Source: Brevibacterium linens ATCC 9172 (lineage in GTDB: Bacteria; Actinomycetota; Actinomycetes; Actinomycetales; Brevibacteriaceae). Taken from it: a stretch of 64,000 nucleotides of DNA. Both the position numbers and the translations under genes were made by a program. The notes under the pieces are model-generated. The model made no database searches, was not told the origin of the DNA, and worked only from the letters and a program-made list of their open reading frames with translations. Numbering within the stretch: the stretch's first letter is position 1; every line of letters begins with the position of its first letter. Positions 19,447 through 27,291 of the stretch are shown here, one piece after another. Where the stretch lies: NCBI RefSeq assembly GCF_900169165.1, contig NZ_FXYY01000019.1, forward strand, positions 1 to 64,000, given 5' to 3'.

Positions 19447-19509
19447 TCAACCTTTCGGTTGATTAGAAGCGTAGACCTGGCTGCGCATGGTAGTCAACTG
19501 TTTGGTTGA
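19447..19509 (-). promoter_or_regulatory. Tandem operators and promoter of the ArsR-SRPBCC operon
   Basis: Two near-identical palindromes, TCAACCTTTCGGTTGA (19447-19462) and TCAACTGTTTGGTTGA (19494-19509), lie 47 bp apart upstream of arsR. On the minus strand the second overlaps TTGACT, a -35-like hexamer at 19492-19497, followed after 18 bp by TACGCT (19468-19473). An ArsR dimer on each site would cover the promoter and the early transcript, so autorepression is likely. Confidence 0.65.
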
Positions 19510-19545
19510 ATAAAGTTCGGATGGCTCGTCCGCTTTGCTTCAGGA

Positions 19546-19601
19546 CTACCCGACGGCGGCTGAGCAACCTCGCGCCAGGTTGCTCAGCCGCCGTCGGGTA
19601 G
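19546..19601. repeat. 56-bp palindromic repeat, copy 2
   Basis: This copy is symmetric over its whole length (CTACCCGACGGCGG at one end, its complement at the other) except one central base. It lies between the divergent arsR and APC permease promoter regions, so here it cannot be a terminator for an adjacent convergent pair, which argues that it is a dispersed repeat rather than only a terminator. Confidence 0.8.
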
Positions 19602-19771
19602 CAAATGCGGGGAGGGAGTCGCGAGCAGCATGATCCGCACAAACCGCAGGTCTGCGGGCCCAACCGCCCCTGCCCACGATTTCACCTTGTCGACGCCGCC
19701 GGAGCTGCGAACCTGAAGTGCAGTCGAAGCGACGAGGTATACCGAACCGACAATGATGTCAGGAGTTGACC

Positions 19772-21232
19772 ATGCCCACACTGCGACAGCAGCTGTTCCG
19801 GATCAAACCGGTTCTGCGGCAGAAGGAAGACGTCGAGACCGACCTCAAGCGCACCATCGGGCTGTTCTCGCTGACGATGGTCGGCGTCGGCTCGACCATC
19901 GGCACCGGCATCTTCTTCATCCTCTCCGAGTCCGTTCCGGTGGCTGGACCGGCAGTGATCTGGTCATTCGTCATCGCCGGTGTCGTCGCCGGGCTCGCGG
20001 TCATCTGCTACGCCGAGCTCGCCGGCTCCGTCCCTGTGTCCGGGTCCTCCTATTCCTATGCGTATGCGACCCTCGGGGAGCTGCCGGCGATGGGTGTGGC
20101 CGCCTGCCTCCTCCTCGAATACGGCGTCGCGGGAGCTGCCGTCGCGGTCGGCTGGTCGCAGTACGTCAACCAGCTGCTGTTCAACCTCTTCGGCTTCGAG
20201 ATTCCGCACGCCCTGGCCTACGCGCCCGAGGAAGGCGGCATCGTCAACCTCCCGGCGATCCTGCTGCTCGCGATGTGCTGCTTCCTGCTGGTCCGCGGCA
20301 CCGGCGAGTCCATCGTCGTCAACGCGATCATGGTCTGCCTCAAGGTCGGCGTCCTCATCTTCTTCGTCTGCGTCGGCATCACCGGCTGGGACTCGAACAA
20401 CTTCGCTGACTTCGCGCCCTTCGGCATCTCCGGAGTCGTCGCCGGATCGGGCCTGATCTTCTTCAGCTACGTCGGCATGGACGCCGTCGCCACCGCCGGC
20501 GATGAGACGAAGAACCCGAAGAAGACGATGCCCAGAGCCCTCATCGCCGCACTCATCATCGTCACCTCCGTCTACGTCCTCGTCGCCGTCGCCGCCCTGT
20601 CCGCCCAGCCGTGGGAGGAATTCGACGGTCAGACCGCCGGCCTGTCGGCCATTCTCGAGAACATCGTCGGCTCGCAGTGGCCCGGCACGATCGTCGCCGC
20701 CGGTGCGGTGATCTCGATCTTCTCCGTCACCCTGGTCTCCATCTACGGCCAGTCCCGAATCCTGTTCACGATGGCCGGCGACGGCATGATGCCCAAGCTC
20801 TTCCGCGACGTCAATCCCCGCACGCTCACCCCGGTCAAGGGCACGATCGTCGTCACCGTCGTCATCGCAGTCCTCGCCGGCTTCATCCCGCTGAACTTCC
20901 TCGCCGAGATGACTTCGATCGGCACCCTCGTCGCCTTCGTCGTCGTGTCCCTGGCCGTGATCATCCTCCGCGTGCGCGAACCCAACCTCGAACGCGGCTT
21001 CAAGGTCCCGTTCTATCCCATCCTGCCGGTGCTCTCGATCATCGGCTGCTTCTGGATCATCTCGAGCCTGCAGGTCATCACGATCGTCGTCTTCGTCATC
21101 TGGACCGCCTTTATCCTGGGCTTGTACTTCATCTTCGGCCGTAAGTCCTCCGTCCTCGGCAGACAGCTCGCCGAGGCGGGGCTCACCAATCCTGATTCCG
21201 CTGGAACGGACTCCACAGGAGGATCCAAATGA
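19772..21232 (+). CDS. Amino acid permease (APC superfamily)
   Basis: The 486-residue integral membrane transporter has twelve predicted helices. MVGVGSTIGTGIFFIL near residue 35 is the helix-1 signature of the APC family, and the later GMDAVATAGDETKNPKK loop is typical of the cationic-amino-acid (CAT/YfnA-like) subgroup. ATG 19772 was preferred over TTG 19766 because AGGAG at about 19760 leaves 7 bp to the ATG. The stop overlaps the universal stress gene (ATGA), so the two are one operon. The C-terminal hydrophilic tail carries a copy of the recurrent 10-mer at about 21174. Confidence 0.82.
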   Translation: MPTLRQQLFRIKPVLRQKEDVETDLKRTIGLFSLTMVGVGSTIGTGIFFILSESVPVAGPAVIWSFVIAGVVAGLAVICYAELAGSVPVSGSSYSYAYATLGELPAMGVAACLLLEYGVAGAAVAVGWSQYVNQLLFNLFGFEIPHALAYAPEEGGIVNLPAILLLAMCCFLLVRGTGESIVVNAIMVCLKVGVLIFFVCVGITGWDSNNFADFAPFGISGVVAGSGLIFFSYVGMDAVATAGDETKNPKKTMPRALIAALIIVTSVYVLVAVAALSAQPWEEFDGQTAGLSAILENIVGSQWPGTIVAAGAVISIFSVTLVSIYGQSRILFTMAGDGMMPKLFRDVNPRTLTPVKGTIVVTVVIAVLAGFIPLNFLAEMTSIGTLVAFVVVSLAVIILRVREPNLERGFKVPFYPILPVLSIIGCFWIISSLQVITIVVFVIWTAFILGLYFIFGRKSSVLGRQLAEAGLTNPDSAGTDSTGGSK

Positions 21233-22146
21233 GCATTGTCGTCGGTCTTGCCCCAGGTCAGGACAACAGCGCTGCCATCGAGCTCGGGATCGTTCTCGCC
21301 CGGACCTATCGGCGCCGGATCGTCGCGACCGCTGTCGATTCCGCCGCGTTCCCGATAGCACCGGTGCACTTCGAGAGCCAGTATGAGAAGAGATTCCGCA
21401 CCGTCGCCGAGGCGGCCCTCGACGAAGCGCGTGCGCTCATTCCCAGCGATATCGAGTCCGAATGCGTCCTCCACTCTGCTCAGTCGTCGCGGCGCGGTCT
21501 GCTCGAGATGTGTGAGAAGACCGATGCCTATCGACTTGTCGTCGGCCCGTCGGCAGAGGGGAAGTCGGGCAAGATCGCGCTCGGGTCGGTGTCGAACGGT
21601 CTGCTGCACAGTGCACGGCTGCCGGTGGCCCTGGCTCCGGCCGGGTTCCAGGCGCCTGCAGGGGCGCGGCTGGAGCGGATCACGGCCGCGTATTCGGGGT
21701 CGTCCACCTCGGCGGATCTCATTCTCGGTGCGGCGATGGTCTCGGCGGAGTCGGACGTGGCCTTCCGCATTGCCTCGTTCGCACCGCGTTCGCGCGTGGT
21801 CGCCTCGGCGAACGTGCCCTTCGATATGGAGTCGCGCGTCATCGACGAGTGGACGAAGACCGTCCAGCGCGACACGGACAAGATCCTGTGTTTGATCGAG
21901 CAGCTGCACATCAAACCTGGTGAGACGGACGTCGTCGTGGGAACGGGCGCCGATTGGGCCGCGGCTCTCGGGGCTGTCGAGTGGAAGCATCCGGAAGTGA
22001 TGATGCTCGGATCCTCCGGGCTGGGTGCGCTCAAGCGAGTGTCTCTGGGCAGCCACGCGATGCGGATTCTGCAGAACTCTCCGGTGCCGATCGTCGTCGT
22101 GCCCCGCCGTGCGAAGGCCGATTACATCCGCCAGCAGGCCGTGTGA
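21229..22146 (+). CDS. Tandem universal stress protein (UspA family)
   Basis: This 305-residue protein has two UspA-like halves (about residues 1-138 and 148-295). Both end in Usp-type motifs (LGSVSNGLLHSARLPVALAP and SLGSHAMRILQNSPVPIVVV). The second half retains the nucleotide-binding pattern G-x-S-G-L-G (GSSGLGALKRVSLGS); the first is degenerate. It is translationally coupled to the amino acid permease, an association seen in several actinobacteria in which the Usp domain may modulate the carrier (inference). Confidence 0.8.
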   Translation: MSIVVGLAPGQDNSAAIELGIVLARTYRRRIVATAVDSAAFPIAPVHFESQYEKRFRTVAEAALDEARALIPSDIESECVLHSAQSSRRGLLEMCEKTDAYRLVVGPSAEGKSGKIALGSVSNGLLHSARLPVALAPAGFQAPAGARLERITAAYSGSSTSADLILGAAMVSAESDVAFRIASFAPRSRVVASANVPFDMESRVIDEWTKTVQRDTDKILCLIEQLHIKPGETDVVVGTGADWAAALGAVEWKHPEVMMLGSSGLGALKRVSLGSHAMRILQNSPVPIVVVPRRAKADYIRQQAV

Positions 22147-22241
22147 CGGTCGAACTCGGTGGGCGCTTCGACGCCCGCGGGTGTCCAATGCTTGAGCAAT
22201 TCCAAATCAACGCTGGCAGTCTCGCTAGCCTGTCGGCAGCT

Positions 22242-22253
22242 CACAACGTTGTG
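22242..22253. promoter_or_regulatory. Palindromic operator-like site before the FAH gene
   Basis: CACAACGTTGTG is a perfect 12-bp palindrome 26 bp upstream of the FAH-family start, in a 133-bp intergenic region that otherwise contains a ribosome-binding site (GAGAGGA). No regulator is adjacent, so the cognate protein is unknown. Confidence 0.4.
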
Positions 22254-22279
22254 GCCTGGAGCTAGTAGAGAGGATCCGT

Positions 22280-23131
22280 ATGGAACTGCTGCGACTGGGA
22301 CCGATCGGGCACGAGATTCCGGCAGTCCGTCACGAGGGAGTCTGCTTCGAGCTGCGTCCACTGTTCGATGACATCGACCCGAACTTCTTCGCCGCCGACG
22401 GCATCGGACGCGTCCGAAGCGCGCTCGACGCTGGGGAACTCAATCCGCTCGATGGTGCTGAAGAGATGCGCATCGGCGCTCCGCTGACCAGACCTTCTGC
22501 CATCGTGTGCGTGGGCATGAACTATGCCGCGCATGCTCGTGAAGCCGGAGCCGAACCTCCCGAGCGGCCCGTCATCTTCTTCAAGATGCCCTCGACCATC
22601 GCCGGGCCCAACGACCCGCTCGAACTGCCGCCGGATGCGACGAAAGCCGATTGGGAGGTCGAACTCGGGGTGGTCATCGGATCACGGGCCTTCAGGGTCG
22701 CCTCGGTGGAGGAAGGACTCAATCACGTCGCCGGGTACGTGCTCGGCAACGATCTGTCCGAACGCCGGCTGCAGCTCGAGGAGTCCGGGGGTCAGTGGTC
22801 GAAGGGGAAGAATCTGCCCGGGTTCACACCGCTCGGCCCGTGGATCCGCCCCGCCGCCGAGGTGGACCCCGGTGACCTGCGGCTGCGCAGCTGGGTGAAC
22901 GGCGAAGCTCGCCAGGATTCGTCGACGAGTGACCTCATCTTCTCCGTCGGCGAGATCATCTTCCAGCTCAGTCAGGCGATGGCCTTCGAGCCGGGAGACG
23001 TAATCCTCACCGGCACCCCGCAGGGAGTCGCGCTGTCGGGCAAATACCCGTATCTGGCCGACGGGGACGTCGTCGAACTCGAGCTCGAGGGGTTGGGCCG
23101 GCACCGCCAGGTCGTGACCGTCACGGAGTGA
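22280..23131 (+). CDS. Fumarylacetoacetate hydrolase family protein
   Basis: The 283-residue enzyme has a variable N-terminal domain and a C-terminal FAH barrel. Metal ligands E126 and E128 (WEVELG) are visible, with the aspartate in GNDLSER and the conserved TGTPQGV near the end. Family members hydrolyse or decarboxylate 2,4-dioxo acids, for example acylpyruvates, oxaloacetate or 5-carboxymethyl-2-hydroxymuconate. The length and the opening MELLRLGP resemble the 2-hydroxyhepta-2,4-diene-1,7-dioate isomerase-like subgroup, but the substrate cannot be set. It is monocistronic, between the Usp gene and a terminator hairpin. Confidence 0.78.
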   Translation: MELLRLGPIGHEIPAVRHEGVCFELRPLFDDIDPNFFAADGIGRVRSALDAGELNPLDGAEEMRIGAPLTRPSAIVCVGMNYAAHAREAGAEPPERPVIFFKMPSTIAGPNDPLELPPDATKADWEVELGVVIGSRAFRVASVEEGLNHVAGYVLGNDLSERRLQLEESGGQWSKGKNLPGFTPLGPWIRPAAEVDPGDLRLRSWVNGEARQDSSTSDLIFSVGEIIFQLSQAMAFEPGDVILTGTPQGVALSGKYPYLADGDVVELELEGLGRHRQVVTVTE

Positions 23132-23138
23132 ATGCACG

Positions 23139-23169
23139 AAGCGACGCACCGATGCTTGGTGCGCCGCTT
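23139..23169 (+). terminator. Hairpin after the FAH gene
   Basis: AAGCGACGCACC (23139-23150) pairs with GGTGCGCCGCTT (23158-23169) with one mismatch and a 7-nt loop, beginning 8 bp after the stop codon. It is GC-rich with no strong T tract, as is common in high-GC genomes. Confidence 0.65.
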
Positions 23170-23222
23170 GTGTTTGCGGATCGGCGCCTCAACGATGACG
23201 CCGGATCAGGTGAGGGCTGAGA

Positions 23223-23312
23223 TCAGCGGTTCTCGTCGAAGCCGCCCTGCTGCTGATTGCCGAAGTCGTTCTGACCGCTGTCGTCGTTGCCTGCGAAATC
23301 GTTCGATTCCAT
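23223..23312 (-). CDS. Possible 29-residue Asn/Asp/Gln/Gly-rich peptide
   Basis: ATG at 23312 opens a 29-residue frame ending at TGA 23223-23225. The peptide (opening MESNDFAGNDDSG, closing FDENR) is acidic and polar, and about four fifths of its codons end in G or C, like real genes here. GAGCAG lies about 10 bp upstream. The 390-bp stretch 23132-23521 otherwise holds only the FAH terminator and no recognisable gene. It might be a genuine small protein, or the tail of a gene lost by deletion. Confidence 0.3.
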   Translation of the reverse strand: MESNDFAGNDDSGQNDFGNQQQGGFDENR

Positions 23313-23521
23313 GTTCAACTGCTCATTCGGTGACGATCATCGCTGTCTGCGACTCGTCTGCCAGTCTTCGGCACCCGCAGTTCGACTGACGACGGAATTG
23401 GAGAAAAGTTGCAAAAAGTTCGCTCAAGTCACAATTGCTGTTCAGCCGGACCGAGCACACGAGGGCCAGTGCTCTGATGTCTTCGCGACGCGGGATGAAG
23501 AGGTCGTTTGTGCCGGGACCC

Positions 23522-25321
23522 TCAGTACTCCCAGTCCTCCGGAAGATCGTCCCAGTACGTGTCCCGGTTTGCGATGATGCGCCGCCGCCTGCGCGAGATG
23601 AGATAGCGCGGATCGCCGAGGATAACCTCGACGTCGGAGAGCTCGTGGCCGGCGGCATGCAGCATCTTCTCGGCAGTCGGCTTCGGTGAACTCGAGACGC
23701 CGAGGTGGCGCTGGAGTTTTCCGATTGTCACGTCGCCTTCGCTGCTCCACTGGGCGGAGAAGAGATTATTGGTTTTTCCGACGATCCAGAACAGTGCCGC
23801 GAGCAGAGTGCGGTCGGCGAGGCGGCGGCGGAAGACTGTGGGATCGCCTCGTCCGATCTCCGCCAAGAATCGCAGCGCGGATGTCGCGAGCTCCGGCTCT
23901 CCGAACACCTCGTCCGCGATTCGACGGATCTCCGGGACAAACGAGTTGAGGCGGTCGACAACGTCGTCGGCCACGCCCGCAGTGTCGAGGCCTTCGCCGG
24001 GCAGCGGCTCATCGGTCAGTGCTTGCAGAGCCTCGATGCCGCCGACCGCTTCGGCTCCGCTGCCGATGAAGATCTCGGCCAGCATCGAAGCCTGATCGCC
24101 GAAGAACGATCCCCCACCAAACTCATCACCGAGATCTGACACAGGCTCCGACAGAGGCAGAGTGTCGTCATCGACTCCGGTGAGCAGGCGCGCGAAGAGG
24201 GCACTCGTGCTTTCGGGCCGGTCGCCGCGTACTTGAGCCGTGTATTCCTCCCGGTTGTCATCGATCGCGTTAAGAGCGTTCTCCGTGAAGACAGGATCGA
24301 CTCCGCTGCGATCGTTGGCATAGCGGACGAGCGCTGCCAGGGCGGTGGGCATGAGGAGCAGATCGTCTGCGGGTGACATCACCTTGCGCGGGTAGAGGTC
24401 GCACATGAGGCGTTCGACGAAAGTGCCCGACCATCTCAGCGGATCGTTGTTGCCGTAGTTGCACTGGAACTCGAAGAGCAGATGGGCATGACCGATCTCC
24501 TCCTCGGTCAGGCTTTCGGCGAAGGGCGAGGCGCGGAAGTCCGCGACGAGTTCCTCGATCTCTTCCGGCTCCCACGTTCTGATCTCGTAGCCGGTGCCGC
24601 CTTCGGGAAGCTTCCGCAGCATCCATTCGAGCAGCGGCCGAGTGCCCGGCCAGCTTTCGGTCTCGATCGGCGGGAACATGTGCGTGCTCATCTCGAACGC
24701 CTCACTCAGCCTGGCACCGGCATCGGCGAGGCTGAGCGTGACCTCGTCGACGGGCAGTTCGAGCTCTGTTCGGCTGAACTCGACGATATTCGACAGGGGG
24801 CCGTCGGCGAGGTAAGCATCTTCGAGATACGGTGAGCCGCTGCGGTCCACTCCCACTGCCAGAGTCACCGATCGGCCGGCTGTGGAGATCTCGAGCAGGA
24901 TCGTCTCCTCGATCTTCACCGGCGAGATGAGTGCGGCCGCACGGAAGGGTTTGATCTCCTCGGCGCGACGGATCCATTCCGGCAGGCGCTTGGTGCTCGG
25001 GGTGGGAAGCATCTTCGCGATGCGACGGCCGAAAAGCTCATCGTCAAGCATCTGGGCCCAGATCCTCACCAGCGGCTCGGTCTCCTTCGGTGTGGCCTCG
25101 AGCATCTGCAGAGCGAGTTCGCGAATCGGTGGAATTTCCGTCGGGTCCGCGCCGTCTGCGTCGGTGTCATCGAGATCGGAGTCGTCGAAGGAGGCCACCA
25201 TGCTGCTCGCAATGTCGAGCAGCATCAGCGGGCTCTCGCTGCGGGTGGCATTGTCGAGCAGGTCGAGAAGCTCGGGCTCGTCAGCGTGCGAGGGATCGAA
25301 TGGACCGGGAGGCGGAGTCAT
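23522..25321 (-). CDS. Large protein of unknown function
   Basis: The 599-residue acidic, apparently cytoplasmic protein has no signal peptide or membrane segment. The N-terminal 130 residues are rich in Asp and Leu (DLLDNATRS) and look helical. The middle contains FEFQCNYGNNDPLRWSGTFVERLMCDLYPRKV, and the C-terminus ends in a basic-acidic tail (SRRRRRIIANRDTYWDDL). I do not recognise a family. ATG 25321 was chosen over an upstream TTG at 25378. Flanking genes (FAH hydrolase, CoA-transferase) give no functional hint. A DNA-binding-like stretch, VTIGKLQRHLGVSSS, is visible near residue 535 but is weak evidence. Confidence 0.6.
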   Translation of the reverse strand: MTPPPGPFDPSHADEPELLDLLDNATRSESPLMLLDIASSMVASFDDSDLDDTDADGADPTEIPPIRELALQMLEATPKETEPLVRIWAQMLDDELFGRRIAKMLPTPSTKRLPEWIRRAEEIKPFRAAALISPVKIEETILLEISTAGRSVTLAVGVDRSGSPYLEDAYLADGPLSNIVEFSRTELELPVDEVTLSLADAGARLSEAFEMSTHMFPPIETESWPGTRPLLEWMLRKLPEGGTGYEIRTWEPEEIEELVADFRASPFAESLTEEEIGHAHLLFEFQCNYGNNDPLRWSGTFVERLMCDLYPRKVMSPADDLLLMPTALAALVRYANDRSGVDPVFTENALNAIDDNREEYTAQVRGDRPESTSALFARLLTGVDDDTLPLSEPVSDLGDEFGGGSFFGDQASMLAEIFIGSGAEAVGGIEALQALTDEPLPGEGLDTAGVADDVVDRLNSFVPEIRRIADEVFGEPELATSALRFLAEIGRGDPTVFRRRLADRTLLAALFWIVGKTNNLFSAQWSSEGDVTIGKLQRHLGVSSSPKPTAEKMLHAAGHELSDVEVILGDPRYLISRRRRRIIANRDTYWDDLPEDWEY

Positions 25322-25442
25322 GGGCTCTACGCTACCGGGGACCGGCTCTGGTCGACAGCGGCCTGGCCCGGCTGCCAACTATGTACTGACCTGGCCGACA
25401 GCGACGGGATCATTGAGCGGCCTGCGATGCCACTCATTCGAG

Positions 25443-25468
25443 ATTCCCGGATGCGGATATCCGGGAAT
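25443..25468. promoter_or_regulatory. Palindrome upstream of the first CoA-transferase
   Basis: ATTCCCGGAT (25443-25452) and ATCCGGGAAT (25459-25468) are perfect 10-bp arms around GCGGAT. The site lies 60 bp before the CoA-transferase start, where an operator would be expected. Related TTCCCG/CGGGAA sites occur before the lyase gene further on. Confidence 0.5.
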
Positions 25469-25527
25469 GTGGCCCCTGTACCTGGCACCATGGGAGAACC
25501 GACCCACGCACAACTAGGAGCATCGTC

Positions 25528-26808
25528 ATGAGCACGCACCGACTTCCCCTTTCCGGTGTGCGAGTCCTCGAACTCGGCAATTACATCGCCGCACCCACCG
25601 CCGGGCGGATGCTCGCGGACTTCGGCGCCGAGGTGATCAAGGTCGAACGCCCCGACACCGGCGACGAACTGCGCAACTGGCGGCTCAAGGCCGGGACCAC
25701 CTCGATGCTCTACCGCACGATCAACCGGAATAAGAAGTCCGTCGTGCTCGACCTGCGCAGCGACGAGGGCCGCGAGGCCGTGCTCGAACTCGTCCGCCGC
25801 AGCGACATCCTGCTCGAGAACTTCCGCCCCGGCACCCTCGAGAAGTGGGGGCTCGGGCCCGATGTGCTCGAAGCCGCCAACCCCGACCTCGTATTCGTGC
25901 GGATCTCCGCGTTCGGCCAGACCGGCCCGATGTCGTCCCGGCCCGGATTCGCCGCCGTCGCCGAAGGATATTCCGGCTTCCGCGAACTCGTCGGCGACCC
26001 GGACCGCCCACCGGTGCGCGTGGGCATCTCGATCGGGGATTCGATCGCCGGAATGCAGGCGGCGTTCGGCGCCGTGATGATGCTCTTCGACCGACAGCGA
26101 CAGAAGATCGCCGGAGCCGCCGAGGCGGTCGTCGGATCCGCGCACGGCTTCGAAGGCAAGGGTCCGCTGTCGGAGCGGACCGTCGACGTCGCGCTGAATG
26201 AGGCGATGTTCTCCGTGATGGAATCCCTCGTCCCCGACTACTCCGCATTCGGCGAGGTCCGCACCCGCACCGGCGGACGGATGGAAGGCATCGCGCCCTC
26301 GAACGGCTACCTCTGCGCCGGTGGGAAATCCGTGGTCATCGCAGGAAACGGGGACGGAATCTTCGGCCGACTGATGACGGCCATCGAGCGTCCCGACCTC
26401 GCCGAGGATGCCGACCTGCAGACGAATGCCGGCCGTTGGCAGCGGCGCGACGAACTCGACGAAGCCATCGGCGCATGGTGCGCGCAGCGCTCGGTCGAGG
26501 ACGTCGTCAAGTCTCTGGAGGAAGTGGGCGTTCCGGCTGGGCCCATCTACACGGCCGAAGACCTCGTCGCCGATGAGCAGCTCGCCGCCCGCGGCATGAT
26601 CCAGAACCTCGACGTGTCCACCGGCGAGGAGGTCCTGGAGGACGTCGCGTTCCCGGGAATCACTCCGGTCATCGGAGGAGAATCGGTCCCCATCGATCAC
26701 CTCGGGCCTGACCTCGGCGAGCACACCGACGAAGTGCTGTCGTGGTTGGGGCTGGCACCGGAGCAGAATGCAGCCCCGGAGCCAGACCAGGACGGCGGCG
26801 AGGACTGA
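25528..26808 (+). CDS. Class III (CaiB/BaiF) CoA-transferase
   Basis: The 426-residue family III CoA-transferase has an N-terminal Rossmann-like motif (GNYIAAPTAGRMLADFGAEVIKVE broken after the first 20 residues), INRNKKSVVLDL, and catalytic aspartate D171 in ISIGDSIAG. It transfers CoA between carboxylic acids through an aspartyl-CoA intermediate. TAGGAG precedes the ATG by about 8 bp. A 25-residue loop after residue 190 (KIAGAAEAVVGSAHGFEGKG) is not seen in most homologues and carries the recurrent 10-mer at about 26128. It is separated by a RibD-like pseudogene from the lyase/second CoA-transferase operon and probably shares its pathway. Confidence 0.82.
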   Translation: MSTHRLPLSGVRVLELGNYIAAPTAGRMLADFGAEVIKVERPDTGDELRNWRLKAGTTSMLYRTINRNKKSVVLDLRSDEGREAVLELVRRSDILLENFRPGTLEKWGLGPDVLEAANPDLVFVRISAFGQTGPMSSRPGFAAVAEGYSGFRELVGDPDRPPVRVGISIGDSIAGMQAAFGAVMMLFDRQRQKIAGAAEAVVGSAHGFEGKGPLSERTVDVALNEAMFSVMESLVPDYSAFGEVRTRTGGRMEGIAPSNGYLCAGGKSVVIAGNGDGIFGRLMTAIERPDLAEDADLQTNAGRWQRRDELDEAIGAWCAQRSVEDVVKSLEEVGVPAGPIYTAEDLVADEQLAARGMIQNLDVSTGEEVLEDVAFPGITPVIGGESVPIDHLGPDLGEHTDEVLSWLGLAPEQNAAPEPDQDGGED

Positions 26809-26880
26809 ACGCCACGACCGTGCCACGGCTGTCTCCGACGACCTCTTCCCGCGGCGACACCCCAGGTCTATTCTTATGCC

Positions 26881-27135
26881 ATGGGCGAGCTGAGGTACTC
26901 GATCAACGTCACCGTCGACGGATGCTGCGATCATCGCGTGGGAGTCATCAGCGACGACTTCCACCGCCACCATGCGAACAATCTCAAGCGTGCCGACGGA
27001 CTGATCTTCGGCCGCATCACCTACCTCTTCGCCGGACTGAGCAACGTCGTCGACCTCGAACTCGTCGATCGCAGTGAACTCGACGCAGGTCACGCGATCC
27101 AGACATACCGGCCGAAGACTAAGGCTTCCCGATAA
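26881..27135 (+). pseudogene. RibD_C/dihydrofolate-reductase-like gene with internal deletion
   Basis: The 84-residue product starts like RibD C-terminal-domain proteins (YSINVTVDGCCDH, HHANNLKRADGLIFGRITY) and then jumps directly to what looks like their C-terminus (LFAGLSNVVDLELVDRSEL and a final strand ending TYRP). Intact family members are about 180-190 residues, so about 100 central residues are missing without loss of frame. The start ATG 26881 is preceded only by weak ribosome-binding sequence. The protein is unlikely to fold normally. An operator-like palindrome overlaps its stop codon. Confidence 0.65.
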
Positions 27136-27273
27136 ACGGGACTCAATACAGGCAATTCCCACTGCCCTCTCATATGCCGAACAAACTCTGTTTCGCGCAC
27201 AGAGGGCCATGTATAACGAATATGACGCCGCACACTGGAGCGCGGCGACGATTCGTTTCCCGTTATTCGGGAA
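27126..27273. promoter_or_regulatory. Two TTCCCG-N5-CGGGA sites upstream of the lyase operon
   Basis: TTCCCGATAAACGGGA (27126-27141) and TTCCCGTTATTCGGGAA (27257-27273) have the same half-sites and spacer and lie 131 bp apart, the second just 19 bp before the lyase start. They are plausible operators for the IclR regulator encoded at the end of this cluster (32716-33420). The region between them is AT-richer than its surroundings (for example GTATAACGAATATG), as expected for a promoter. Confidence 0.5.
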
Positions 27274-27291
27274 CATGCGTAGAGGAGTCCC

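Noticed and set aside
23323-23658. 111-codon minus-strand frame beyond the unknown large gene
   Set aside because: It overlaps the end of the large gene in another frame, its composition is Arg/Thr/Ser-rich, and it ends before the small Asn-rich ORF; probably non-coding.
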